Part shown: positions 1 to 7,489 of the stretch, one piece after another
Position numbering within the stretch: the stretch's first letter is position 1
Layout: each line of letters begins with the position of its first letter
Assembly (NCBI GenBank): GCA_020637615.1
Contig: JACKKC010000036.1
Location: 1-25,853, forward strand
DNA from: Rhodovulum sp.
GTDB lineage: Bacteria > Pseudomonadota > Alphaproteobacteria > Rhodobacterales > Rhodobacteraceae
DNA length: 25,853 nucleotides
Reading direction: 5' to 3'
Program-made: the position numbers and the translations under genes
The notes under the pieces: model-generated
Database searches by the model: none
What the model saw: only the letters and a program-made list of their open reading frames with translations
Told to the model about the DNA's origin: nothing

Positions 1-60
1 GGGTGCGGCAGCGCGCGGTGGCGGGTCGGCGCCGTCACAATTCATTCACCACGACATTCC

Positions 61-89
61 TTGAGACGGGGGCGCGAAAGCATTACACT
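61..89 (+). promoter_or_regulatory. Candidate sigma70-type promoter for rsfS-rlmH
   Basis: A TTGAGA box at 61-66 and a TACACT box at 84-89 are separated by exactly 17 nt. Transcription would begin near 95-97. This lies downstream of the first in-frame ATG (92-94) of the rsfS frame, which argues that this ATG is not the start used. Boxes and spacing are seen directly; promoter activity is inferred. Nothing recognisable lies in 1-60. Confidence 0.55.
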
Positions 90-139
90 TCATGGGCCGG
101 CGCCGGGCTGGTTGGCGCGACGTGAAGGAGGAATCCGCA

Positions 140-565
140 CTGGATCCGCACACCCCGGCCACTGCGGCCGAGACTTCCGCGACGGGACTTCGGCCCGTTC
201 CGGGAGACATCGACGGCAAGACCCTGCTGTCGGCAATCCTGGCCTCGCTCGAAGACGACAAGGCCGAGGACGTCATCACCATCCCCCTCGCAGGCAAGTC
301 CGAGATGGCCGATCACATGGTGGTCGCCACGGGCCGCTCCTCGCGCCAGGTCGGGGCGATCGCGGAGCATCTCGCCGACCGGCTCAAGCAGGATCACGGC
401 ATGATCGTGCGCAGCGAGGGCAAGGAACTGGGCGACTGGGTCCTGATCGACGCCGGCGACGTGATCGTGCATGTCTTCCGCCCCGAAGTGCGCGAGTTCT
501 ACCAGATCGAGAAGATGTGGGCGCCCCAGGCCGCCGCCCGGCCGAGCCCCGCCGGCACCGCCTGA
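140..565 (+). CDS. rsfS: Ribosomal silencing factor RsfS
   Basis: RsfS (Iojap/YbeB family) binds ribosomal protein L14 (uL14) on the 50S subunit and blocks subunit joining when nutrients are short. The product is about 141 residues from the proposed start. The family core is evident in the blocks DDKAEDVITIPL, DHMVVATGRSSRQV, GDWVLIDAGDVIVHVF and REFYQIEKMW, the last being the usual C-terminal signature. The start is unusual. A perfect AAGGAGGA Shine-Dalgarno (125-132) is followed 8 nt later by CTG (140-142), and no ATG, GTG or TTG lies at a suitable distance. In-frame alternatives are ATG 92, probably upstream of the transcript start, and GTG 122, which has no Shine-Dalgarno. The stop is 10 nt before rlmH, so the two probably form an operon, a common pairing. 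Family assignment is firm; the CTG start is inferred. Confidence 0.93.
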   Translation: MDPHTPATAAETSATGLRPVPGDIDGKTLLSAILASLEDDKAEDVITIPLAGKSEMADHMVVATGRSSRQVGAIAEHLADRLKQDHGMIVRSEGKELGDWVLIDAGDVIVHVFRPEVREFYQIEKMWAPQAAARPSPAGTA

Positions 566-575
566 GCCGGGCGTC

Positions 576-1049
576 TTGCGGGTCGCGATCCTCGCGGTCG
601 GCCGGCTGAAATCCGGCCCCGAGGCGGATCTGGTCGCGGATTACCTCGCGCGTTTCGCGCGGGCGGGCCGCGCGCTGGGCCTGGGACCCGCCACCGTGAT
701 CGAGATCGACGGCCGCCGCGGCGGAGGCCCCGAGGCCGAGGCGGCGCTGATCGCCGCGAAGCTGCCTGCGGGCGCGCGGCTCATGGCGCTCGACGAACGC
801 GGGCGGGCGATGTCCTCGCCGGAATTCGCGTCGATGCTGCGTCGCCACGCCGATTCGGGGCTGCGCGATCTCGCCTTCGCCATCGGCGGCGCCGACGGGC
901 TGGCGCCGGGGCTTCGGGCGCGGGCCGACGACGCGCTCTCGCTCGGGCCGATGGTCTGGCCGCACATGCTGGTGCGCGCGATGCTGGCCGAGCAGCTCTA
1001 CCGCGCCGCCTCGATCCTCGGCGACGGGCCCTATCACCGCGGCGGCTGA
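576..1049 (+). CDS. rlmH: 23S rRNA (pseudouridine1915-N3)-methyltransferase RlmH
   Basis: RlmH is a SPOUT-class enzyme that methylates pseudouridine 1915 in helix 69 of 23S rRNA, using S-adenosylmethionine, on the assembled 70S ribosome. From TTG at 576 the protein is 157 residues, the normal family length, and opens MRVAILAVGRLKSGPE as family members do. A longer reading from ATG 471 would add a low-complexity Pro/Arg stretch inside rsfS and is rejected. The SAM-binding knot region FAIGGADGL is at residues 101-109. The C-terminal signature AEQLYRAASI ... GPYHRGG (138-157) carries the conserved Tyr-His-Arg. It follows rsfS closely, and its last 16 nt overlap the 3' end of the convergent DedA-like gene. 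Confidence 0.95.
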   Translation: MRVAILAVGRLKSGPEADLVADYLARFARAGRALGLGPATVIEIDGRRGGGPEAEAALIAAKLPAGARLMALDERGRAMSSPEFASMLRRHADSGLRDLAFAIGGADGLAPGLRARADDALSLGPMVWPHMLVRAMLAEQLYRAASILGDGPYHRGG

Positions 1050-1564
1050 TCGCGGGTGAGCCGCGCCACCACCCGGTCGCCGTAGCGCCAGACGAGCGCC
1101 GCCACCGCGAAGTTGCGCGTGCCGCGCCCCAGCACGATCGCCAGCACGAAGACCGGGAGCGACAGGCCGAAGAGCCCGGCGCCGATCATCGCCACCTGGG
1201 TGGGCAGGGGCGTCACCGCCATGGCCATCATCGCCCAGAAGCCGTAGCGGGCGAGGAATCCTTCCATCTGTGCCATGCCCGCCTCCCAGCCGAGCGCGGC
1301 GACGATGCGCGCCCCGACGGTGTCGAAGAAGAGCGCGCCGATGGCGTAGCCCGCGAGTGCGGAGGCGAGATAGCCGGCGAAGGCGATGGCGGCGATGCGC
1401 CAGATCCGGTCGCGGCGCAGCTGCATCAGCGGCGCGATGACCGCCTCGATGGGGATCGGCAGCACTGCGCCCTCGAGGAAGGCGAAGCCGAAGAGCGCGG
1501 CGCCGGTCCAGCGCGACTGCACGATCCGGTCGAGGATGTCGGAGGCGTCTCTGGCCGGGTGCAT
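1034..1564 (-). CDS. DedA/YqaA-family (VTT domain) inner-membrane protein
   Basis: The 176-residue integral membrane protein belongs to the SNARE-associated/VTT (DedA-like) superfamily, in its short YqaA-like branch. It has about four hydrophobic helices. The acidic and Pro-rich re-entrant motif FLEGAVLPIPIEAVIAP is at about residues 28-44, and the glycine-basic motif LGRGTRNF near residue 145 matches the family's conserved Gly-x-x-x-Arg element. DedA relatives act in lipid carrier or phospholipid flipping and in proton-gradient homeostasis; the substrate of this branch is not established. ATG at 1564 is used. The 3' end overlaps rlmH tail to tail by 16 nt, and no terminator separates them. 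Confidence 0.8.
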   Translation of the reverse strand: MHPARDASDILDRIVQSRWTGAALFGFAFLEGAVLPIPIEAVIAPLMQLRRDRIWRIAAIAFAGYLASALAGYAIGALFFDTVGARIVAALGWEAGMAQMEGFLARYGFWAMMAMAVTPLPTQVAMIGAGLFGLSLPVFVLAIVLGRGTRNFAVAALVWRYGDRVVARLTRDQPPR

Positions 1565-1768
1565 GGCTCTCGTTCCGCGGCGGGGCGGGCGGAGACTAGC
1601 CGCTCAGCCCCGCGCGGCCAAGGCGCGGGCCAAGGGCGCGGGCGGGCCGAAAGTGGGCTGGACCGCCTGCTTCAGACCGTCTAAACCAAATGCAAATCCG
1701 GGCCGAGGCTCTGGCTGGCTCCGGGTGGGGATGCGCCCCGCGGGGGGCCAGGACAGGGAGCGGAGCGC

Positions 1769-2329
1769 ATGGCGCATGTCGATGAGGACACCGGCAACCG
1801 GAGGGATTTCCTCTTCATCGCAACAGGCGCGGCGGGCGCGGTCGCGACCGGCGCCGCGGTCTGGCCGCTGATCAACCAGATGAATCCCAGCGCCGACGTG
1901 CAGGCGCTCGCCTCCATCCAGGTCGATGTCGACGGGCTCGAGGTCGGCAGCCAGCTGACGGTGAAGTTCCTCGGCAAGCCGGTCTTCATCCGCCGCCGCT
2001 CCCCCGAGGAGATCGAGGCGGCGCGGGAGGTCGAGATCTCGCAGCTGGTCGACCCGCTGGCGCGCAACGCCAACCTGCCCGCCGACGCGCCCGCGACCGA
2101 CGCGGACCGGACCATGGACGAGGCCGGCGAATGGCTGCTGATGACCGGGGTCTGCACGCATCTGGGCTGCGTGCCGCTCGGCGAGGCCGGCGATTTCGGC
2201 GGCTGGTTCTGCCCCTGCCACGGATCGCACTACGACACCGCGGGCCGCATCCGCAAAGGCCCGGCGCCGCAGAACCTGCATATTCCGGTGGCGCAGTTCG
2301 TCTCCGACACCGTGATCCAGCTGGGCTGA
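1769..2329 (+). CDS. petA: Ubiquinol-cytochrome c reductase, Rieske iron-sulfur subunit
   Basis: This is the Rieske [2Fe-2S] subunit of the cytochrome bc1 complex, which takes the first electron from ubiquinol at the Qo site and passes it to cytochrome c1. It has 186 residues. The N-terminus carries a Tat-type twin arginine (NRRDFLF, Arg11-Arg12) followed by one hydrophobic helix at about 15-35 that stays as the membrane anchor. Cluster-binding boxes are CTHLGC (129-134) and CPCHGSHYD (148-156). Cys129, His131, Cys148 and His151 are the expected ligands, and Cys134-Cys150 the expected disulfide. ATG at 1769 follows a purine-rich GGGAGCGGAG. It heads petABC, and petB starts 10 nt after its stop. 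The 204-nt gap upstream, shared with the divergent DedA-like gene, must hold its promoter, but no convincing box pair was seen. Confidence 0.98.
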   Translation: MAHVDEDTGNRRDFLFIATGAAGAVATGAAVWPLINQMNPSADVQALASIQVDVDGLEVGSQLTVKFLGKPVFIRRRSPEEIEAAREVEISQLVDPLARNANLPADAPATDADRTMDEAGEWLLMTGVCTHLGCVPLGEAGDFGGWFCPCHGSHYDTAGRIRKGPAPQNLHIPVAQFVSDTVIQLG

Positions 2330-2339
2330 GGAGGGCATC

Positions 2340-3653
2340 ATGAGCGGCATCCCGCACGACCATTACGAGCCGAAATCCGCCCCCGAGAAGTGGATCGAGA
2401 GCCGGCTGCCGATTATCGGGCTGCTCTACAACACGCTGATGATCCCGACCCCGAAGAACCTCAACTGGATGTGGATCTGGGGGATCGTTCTCACCTTCTG
2501 CCTGGTGCTGCAGATCGCCACCGGCATCGTGCTGGTGATGCACTACAACCCCAGCGTCGGCGGCGCCTTCGCCTCGGTCGAGCACATCATGCGCAACGTC
2601 AATGCCGGCTGGGCGCTGCGCTACACCCATGCCAACGGCGCCTCGCTCTTCTTCTTCGCGGTCTATTTCCACATCTTCCGCGGGCTCTACTACGGCTCGT
2701 ACAAGGCGCCGCGCGAGATCACCTGGATCATCGGCATGGTGATCTACATCCTGATGATGGCGACGGTCTTCATGGGCTACGTGCTGCCCTGGGGCCAGAT
2801 GTCCTTCTGGGGCGCCACGGTCATCACCGGGCTCTTCGGGGCCATCCCGCTGATCGGCGAGTCGATCCAGACCTGGCTGCTGGGCGGACCGGCGGTGGAC
2901 AACCCGACGCTCACCCGGTTCTTCAGCCTGCACTACCTGCTGCCCTTCGTCATCGCGGCGCTGGTGGTGGTGCATATCTGGGCCTTCCACACCACGGGCA
3001 ACAACAACCCCACCGGCGTGGAGGTGCGGCGCACGTCGCGCAAGGAGGCGGAGGCCGACACCCTGCCCTTCTGGCCCTATTTCGTCATCAAGGACCTCTT
3101 CGCGCTGGTCTTCATCCTGACGATCTTCTCGGCGGTGGTCGGCTTCATGCCGAACTTCCTCGGCCATCCGGACAATTACATCGAGGCCAATCCGCTGGTC
3201 ACGCCGGCGCATATCGTGCCGGAGTGGTACCTGCTGCCCTTCTACGCGATGCTGCGCGCGATCACCTTCGACGTGCTCTTCATCAACTCGAAGCTCTTCG
3301 GCGTGATCGTGATGTTCGGCTCGCTGATCGTGCTCTTCCTCGTGCCCTGGCTCGACACGAGCCGGGTGCGTTCGGGGCGGTTCCGGCCGATGTTCAAGGT
3401 CTGGTTCTGGCTGCTGGTGGTCGATTTCGTGGTGCTGATGTGGTGCGGCGCCATGCCGCCGGAGCAGCCCTTCGTGATCATCAGCCAGCTCGGCGCGCTC
3501 TACTGGTTCAGCTTCTTCCTGGTCATCCTGCCGCTGCTCGGGGTCCTGGAGAAGCCCAAGGCGCCGCCGGCGACGATCGAGGACGATTTCCGGGCGCATT
3601 ACGGCGATCCCGGGGAGGCCGCCGCCCAGGGCAGCGCCCAGCCGGCCGAATGA
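2340..3653 (+). CDS. petB: Cytochrome b subunit of the bc1 complex
   Basis: Cytochrome b is the membrane core of complex III and holds haems bL and bH and the Qo and Qi quinone sites. The 437 residues form a full-length one-piece bacterial cytochrome b with eight transmembrane helices. Bis-His haem ligands are at His97, His111, His198 and His212, the same numbering as in Rhodobacter capsulatus. The Qo motif PEWY is at 294-297, with Glu295 in the expected place. A strong GAGGAGG (2328-2334) overlaps the petA stop and positions ATG 2340. The C-terminal 30 residues are an Ala/Glu-rich cytoplasmic extension. A long Arg/Asp-rich open frame on the opposite strand is only a composition shadow. Confidence 0.99.
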   Translation: MSGIPHDHYEPKSAPEKWIESRLPIIGLLYNTLMIPTPKNLNWMWIWGIVLTFCLVLQIATGIVLVMHYNPSVGGAFASVEHIMRNVNAGWALRYTHANGASLFFFAVYFHIFRGLYYGSYKAPREITWIIGMVIYILMMATVFMGYVLPWGQMSFWGATVITGLFGAIPLIGESIQTWLLGGPAVDNPTLTRFFSLHYLLPFVIAALVVVHIWAFHTTGNNNPTGVEVRRTSRKEAEADTLPFWPYFVIKDLFALVFILTIFSAVVGFMPNFLGHPDNYIEANPLVTPAHIVPEWYLLPFYAMLRAITFDVLFINSKLFGVIVMFGSLIVLFLVPWLDTSRVRSGRFRPMFKVWFWLLVVDFVVLMWCGAMPPEQPFVIISQLGALYWFSFFLVILPLLGVLEKPKAPPATIEDDFRAHYGDPGEAAAQGSAQPAE

Positions 3654-3675
3654 AGAACGCGAGGGGACAGGGACA

Positions 3676-4476
3676 ATGACCGCTAGAACGCTTCTCTCCG
3701 GGCTCTTCGCAATCGGACTCGGCCTCGTCGGCCTCGGCACCGCCCCGGCGGTCGCCGCGGAGGGCGAGCGCCACGTCCACGACTTCAGCTTCTCCTTCGA
3801 GGGCCCGTTCGGGCGCTACGACCAGTCGCAGCTCCAGCGCGGCTTGCAGGTCTATACCGAGATCTGCTCCGCCTGCCACGGGCTGAAGTTCGTGGCCTTC
3901 CGCACCCTGGAGAACGAGGGCGGGCCGGCGCTGTCGGAGGAGGCGATGCGCGCCTATGCCGCGCAGCACGAGGTCTTCGACGTCGCGCTCGACGACACCC
4001 GCGTGGCGACGCCGACGGATTTCTTTCCGCCCTCGAACGTGCCGAATGCGCCGGACCTGAGCCTGATGGCCAAGGCGCGGGCCGGCTTCCACGGGCCGGC
4101 CGGGCTCGGCCTCAACCAGATCCTCTTCGGCATGGGCGGGCCGGAATACATCGCCTCCGTGGTCACCGGCTTCACCGGCGAGGAGAAGGAGGAGGCCGGG
4201 ACCACGCTCTACGAGAACACCGCCTTCGGCGGCTACATGGCCATGGCGCCGGTGCTCTACGGCGATGACGTGACCTATGCCGATGGCACGGTGGCCACGC
4301 CCGAGCAGATCGCCCAAGACGTCGCCGCCTTCCTGATGTGGACGGCCGAGCCGAAGATGATGGAGCGCAAGCGCTCCGGCCTGACGGCGGTGCTGTTCCT
4401 GACGGTGCTGACGGTGCTGCTCTATTTCACCAACAAGACGATCTGGGCGCCGCACAAGGGCAAGAAGCACGGCTGA
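3676..4476 (+). CDS. petC: Cytochrome c1 of the bc1 complex
   Basis: Cytochrome c1 accepts electrons from the Rieske protein and reduces cytochrome c. It has 266 residues. A Sec signal peptide covers about 1-27, with likely cleavage at AVA/AE or VAA/EG. The covalent haem motif CSACH is at 64-68. The axial Met is most likely Met190 in GGYMAMAPVL, with Met188 the other candidate. A C-terminal anchor helix at about 236-252 is followed by a Lys-rich cytoplasmic tail. The only cysteines are the two haem-binding ones, so it lacks the extra disulfide described for R. capsulatus c1. It lies 22 nt after petB and is followed by an intrinsic terminator. Confidence 0.98.
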   Translation: MTARTLLSGLFAIGLGLVGLGTAPAVAAEGERHVHDFSFSFEGPFGRYDQSQLQRGLQVYTEICSACHGLKFVAFRTLENEGGPALSEEAMRAYAAQHEVFDVALDDTRVATPTDFFPPSNVPNAPDLSLMAKARAGFHGPAGLGLNQILFGMGGPEYIASVVTGFTGEEKEEAGTTLYENTAFGGYMAMAPVLYGDDVTYADGTVATPEQIAQDVAAFLMWTAEPKMMERKRSGLTAVLFLTVLTVLLYFTNKTIWAPHKGKKHG

Positions 4477-4510
4477 GGCGGGCGCCTCCCCCAGGAATCA
4501 TAGAAATGTG

Positions 4511-4550
4511 GCGGGCCTCCCGGTGGAAATCGGGAGGCCCGCTGCTTTCC
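4511..4550 (+). terminator. Rho-independent terminator of petABC
   Basis: A perfect 12-bp inverted repeat (4511-4522 with 4531-4542, GCGGGCCTCCCG in the left arm) encloses an 8-nt loop. It is followed by the moderately T-rich TGCTTTCC. It lies 35 nt after the petC stop. Stem and position are seen directly. Confidence 0.85.
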
Positions 4551-5033
4551 GTGGGCTCGATCGGCGGTCGCCCATCGCCGGGCGTTTGATACCAGCGGCC
4601 CTTCCGAATGACCGATCATGCGGCCTGAGGTCGGTTCTCGGCACAGGGAAAAGGCCGCGCCCCGCGCGCCCCGCGACACATTCCCCCGGACCGATGACGG
4701 CGAGGCGTCAGTGGCGCCTTGCCCGGTCCGGTCGCCCGGAGGCGCGAGCCGCAGGGCGAGAGGGGTGCAGCTTCACCGCCGCTCGAGGATCGGGACGGGG
4801 CGGCCCTGGACGAGGTGCGAAGCGCGCCGGCCCCCGGCAGGGCCGGTGCGGCCCGATCGCCACGGGTCGATCGGGCTGGGGAAACCTGGTCGCGGGAGAA
4901 CAAGGGGTCGCCCGCGAGGGCCGCTGTCATGAAGGCTCACATCGGGGCGAAACCGCCTGCGGCAGAAGCCTTCGGGAAGCATGGGTCGGCAGAGAATATC
5001 TTCGCGTCGCGCTCGGTCAGCGGCGCGCCGGGC
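4551..5033. other. Gene-free region with a cluster of strong hairpins (4823-4916)
   Basis: No credible gene was found in these 483 nt: open frames on both strands are Arg/Pro/Gly-rich shadows without family features. The middle is structured. Hairpin 1 pairs 4823-4833 with 4840-4850 (11 bp with one G-U, loop of 6). Hairpin 2 abuts it and pairs 4851-4859 with 4868-4876 (9 bp perfect, loop of 8). Hairpin 3 pairs 4891-4896 with 4911-4916 (6 bp). A weaker 6-bp pair joins 4714-4719 and 4740-4745. The G-U pair in hairpin 1 exists only in RNA copied from the plus-strand sense. No U-tract follows, so this is not a classical terminator. The region lies between the 3' ends of the convergent petABC and mrp operons. 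It could be a small RNA, a processed 3' element or a REP-like repeat. Confidence 0.5.
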
Positions 5034-5375
5034 TCAGCGGGCGCGGTTTCTGCGGAACATGCTGCAGTCGGGGTCGATCTGGGTATTGGGATCCATCGGC
5101 ACCCGGGTCCGCCAGGAGGCGCGGCCGATCAGATGCGAGCCGACCGGGGCGCTGGCGATCATGAAGAGGAAGACGAAGAGGGCCTCGGCGACATGCAGCA
5201 GGCTCTCGGCCTTGACCATCACCGCGATGCAGATCAGGCCGAGCCCGAGCGTCCCGGCCTTGGTCGCCGCATGCATGCGCGCGAAGACGTCGTTGAGGCG
5301 GATCAGCCCGATCCCCGCCACCATGCAGAAGAAGCCGCCTGCGACGAAGAGAAAGGCGGCGATCGCGTCACTCAT
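5034..5375 (-). CDS. mrpG: Na+/H+ antiporter subunit G (MrpG/MnhG/PhaG)
   Basis: This is the last of the seven Mrp subunits, a 113-residue protein with three hydrophobic helices and the family segment GLIRLNDVFARMHAATKAGTLG at about residues 22-43. MrpG is a small structural subunit of the Mrp complex, a secondary cation/proton antiporter related to the membrane arm of complex I. The C-terminal tail (about 85-113) is polar and carries a Cys. The ATG at 5375 overlaps the mrpF stop region by 8 nt, so translation is probably coupled. No clear terminator was found just downstream. Confidence 0.93.
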   Translation of the reverse strand: MSDAIAAFLFVAGGFFCMVAGIGLIRLNDVFARMHAATKAGTLGLGLICIAVMVKAESLLHVAEALFVFLFMIASAPVGSHLIGRASWRTRVPMDPNTQIDPDCSMFRRNRAR

Positions 5376-5670
5376 CGGAATCGCCCTCCGTGCGGTCGAT
5401 GTAATGGGCGAAGGCGACCGTGGCGAGGAAGCTGATGAGCGCGAGGCCGATGGCGACGTAGATATAGGCGTTCACGCCGCTGATCATCTTGAAGACCACC
5501 AGGAAGACCACGAGCAGCATCGAGATCAGGTCGAGCGCCACGACGCGGTCCGAGAGCGTCGGCCCGGCGATCAGGCGATAGGCGGCCGCAAGCAGGGCCA
5601 CGACGAGGAAGAGCACCGTGAGCGAGAGCGCGTTGCCGAGAAGGCCGGAGGCGGTGCTTTCGATGATCAT
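5368..5670 (-). CDS. mrpF: Na+/H+ antiporter subunit F (MrpF/MnhF/PhaF)
   Basis: The 100-residue protein has three helices and the family signature YRLIAGPTLSDRVVALDLIS at about 31-50, of which GPTxxDRVxALD is the diagnostic part. MrpF is required for antiport in studied Mrp systems and has been linked to bile-salt or cholate efflux in some bacteria. The start ATG at 5670 shares an ATGA overlap with the mrpE stop. A longer upstream reading in this frame is the antisense-like shadow of mrpE and is rejected. Confidence 0.93.
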   Translation of the reverse strand: MIIESTASGLLGNALSLTVLFLVVALLAAAYRLIAGPTLSDRVVALDLISMLLVVFLVVFKMISGVNAYIYVAIGLALISFLATVAFAHYIDRTEGDSDE

Positions 5671-6008
5671 CGCAGCGTCACCTTCAGCACCCGCGATTCG
5701 ATGCCCTCCCGCACGGCCTGGCGGGTCCCGTCGCCCGAGACGCCGGCGAGCAGGTCGTGGACGAGCAGCGTCGAGCGGTCGTCGCTCACGTCCACGGTGA
5801 GCGTGCCCGGCGTCAGGGTGATGAAATTGGCCACCATGGTGATGCCGGCGTCGCTCTTGACGTGCAAGGGGATCGTCACCAGCCGCGGCTTGGTGATGTC
5901 CTTCGGCGAGAGCACGGCGCGGGCGACGAGCAGGCTCGAGACCAGGAGGTCCCAGAGGAAGAACACGAAGAGCCGCAGCAGGTACCAGGATCGGAGGATC
6001 AGGCTCAT
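5667..6008 (-). CDS. mrpE: Na+/H+ antiporter subunit E (MrpE/MnhE/PhaE)
   Basis: MrpE is a small membrane subunit of the Mrp complex. This copy has 113 residues, shorter than the roughly 160 of many homologues because the N-terminal helical part is reduced. It retains one hydrophobic hairpin (about 8-32) and the conserved cytoplasmic segment with ANFITLTPGTLTVDV at about 60-74, followed by DDRSTLLVHDL. It overlaps mrpD upstream and mrpF downstream by 4 nt each (ATGA). Confidence 0.92.
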   Translation of the reverse strand: MSLILRSWYLLRLFVFFLWDLLVSSLLVARAVLSPKDITKPRLVTIPLHVKSDAGITMVANFITLTPGTLTVDVSDDRSTLLVHDLLAGVSGDGTRQAVREGIESRVLKVTLR

Positions 6009-7489
6009 TCGGCGCCTCCCAGGACCGCCGCCACATAGGCCTGCGGGTCGATCAGGCCGGTCGCGATCGCCGCGGCGCCCTCGACCATCGGCCCGGCGTC
6101 GATGCCGATGTAGACGATCGCGCCGGTCAGGGCCAGCAGGGGCACGAGCATGGCCGCCGGCAGGCGCTCGGTGATCGCGCCGTCACCCTCGGGATGCGCC
6201 GACCAGAACACCGCCGCCCAGATCCGCGCCATGGCGAAGAGTGTGAGGAAGCCGACGCCCAGCACCATGAAGGTGAGGCCGGCGCTTCCGATCTCGATGG
6301 TCGCCCGCGCCAGCAGGAGCTTGGCCCAGAAGCCCGAGAAGGGCGGCACGCCGGCGAGCGAGAGCGCGGGGATCAGGAAGAGCAGCGAGAACCACGGCCG
6401 GACGCGCCAGATGCCGCCGGCCCTCCCGAATTCCTCGGATCCGGCCAGGCGCTTCGCCGCGCCGGCGCCGAGGAAGAGGTTCGCCTTCACCAGCACGTCC
6501 TGGAAGAGGTAGAAGAGCGCCCCGGTCACCGCCAGCGGCGTCGCCACGGCGAGGCCGAGGATCATGTAGCCGATCGAGGAGACGATGCTGTAGCCGAGCA
6601 CCCGGCGGATCGAGGTCTGGCTGAGCGCGCCGAAGGCGCCGACCGCCATGGTCAGCACCGCCGTGCCGAGCAGCAGCGCCGCGATCGGCGTGCCGTCGAT
6701 GTCGTAGACGAGGGTGAAGACCCGGATCAGCGCATAGACCCCGACCTTGGTCAGGAGCGCCGCGAAGAGCGCCGAGGTGCTGAAGGCGGGGGTGTGATAG
6801 GAGGCCGGCAGCCAGAAGAACACCGGGAAGAGCGCAGCCTTGGAGCCGAAGGCGAAGATCAGCACCGCCGCCGAGGCAAGGATCGGCGTCTCCGCGCCGC
6901 GCCCCATCAGCCGCCCGTGCAGGTCGGCCATGTTGAGCGCGCCGGTGGCGCCGTAGAGCAGGCCGACCCCGGCGATGAAGGCGACCGTGGCGATCAGGTT
7001 CAGGCCGACATACTTGATCGCGCCGTCGAGCTGGGCCTTGCCGCCGCCGACCACCAGCAGGCCGAAGGAGGCGATCAGCATCACCTCGAACCAGACATAC
7101 ATGTTGAAGATGTCGCCGGTGAGGAAGGCGCCGCAGATGCCCGCCAGCAGCGCGTGGGTCAGGGGATAGAAGCCGTAGTGCTTCTCGCCCTCGGTGACAT
7201 CCGAGAAGCTGAAGATCAGCACCGCCACCGCCACCAGCCCGGTGAGCAGCACCATGACCGCCGAGAGCCCGTCGGCGACCAGCGTGATGCCGTAGGGCGC
7301 GGGCCATCCGCCCGCCTGTTCGGCGAAGGGGCCCTCCGTCGCGACGCGGATCGCGATGCGCACCGTCAGCACCAGCAGCGCCAGCGCGCCGATCAGCGAG
7401 ATGCCGCGCTGCATCTCCAGCGACCGCCAGGCCAGCAGCGCCAGCACCGCCGTCCCGAAGGGAATCACCAGCGCCCAGAACAGCAACAC
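6005..7489 (-). CDS. mrpD: Na+/H+ antiporter subunit D (MrpD/MnhD/PhaD)
   Basis: MrpD is homologous to the NuoM/NuoN antiporter-like subunits of complex I and forms one of the proton-translocating units of the Mrp antiporter. It has 494 residues and about 14 helices. The conserved helix-5 glutamate lies in MYVWFEVMLIASFGLLV, and the helix-7 lysine in LLTKVGVYALIRVF. The PFSGFWAKLLLARATIE segment is typical of the Proton_antipo_M domain. Translation starts at GTG (7487-7489), whose last base is shared with the mrpC TAG stop (1-nt overlap). Confidence 0.95.
   Translation of the reverse strand: MLLFWALVIPFGTAVLALLAWRSLEMQRGISLIGALALLVLTVRIAIRVATEGPFAEQAGGWPAPYGITLVADGLSAVMVLLTGLVAVAVLIFSFSDVTEGEKHYGFYPLTHALLAGICGAFLTGDIFNMYVWFEVMLIASFGLLVVGGGKAQLDGAIKYVGLNLIATVAFIAGVGLLYGATGALNMADLHGRLMGRGAETPILASAAVLIFAFGSKAALFPVFFWLPASYHTPAFSTSALFAALLTKVGVYALIRVFTLVYDIDGTPIAALLLGTAVLTMAVGAFGALSQTSIRRVLGYSIVSSIGYMILGLAVATPLAVTGALFYLFQDVLVKANLFLGAGAAKRLAGSEEFGRAGGIWRVRPWFSLLFLIPALSLAGVPPFSGFWAKLLLARATIEIGSAGLTFMVLGVGFLTLFAMARIWAAVFWSAHPEGDGAITERLPAAMLVPLLALTGAIVYIGIDAGPMVEGAAAIATGLIDPQAYVAAVLGGAE

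Noticed and set aside
1986..3740. 584-codon open frame antisense to petA and petB
   Set aside because: It is composed almost wholly of Arg, Asp, Glu, His and Pro, has no family features and lies exactly opposite conserved respiratory genes. Long antisense frames are expected in high-GC DNA.
4508..5164. Overlapping open frames in the petC-mrpG gap on both strands
   Set aside because: Low-complexity Arg/Gly/Pro/Ala text in several frames at once, no conserved motif, and they run into mrpG. Better explained as non-coding with structure.
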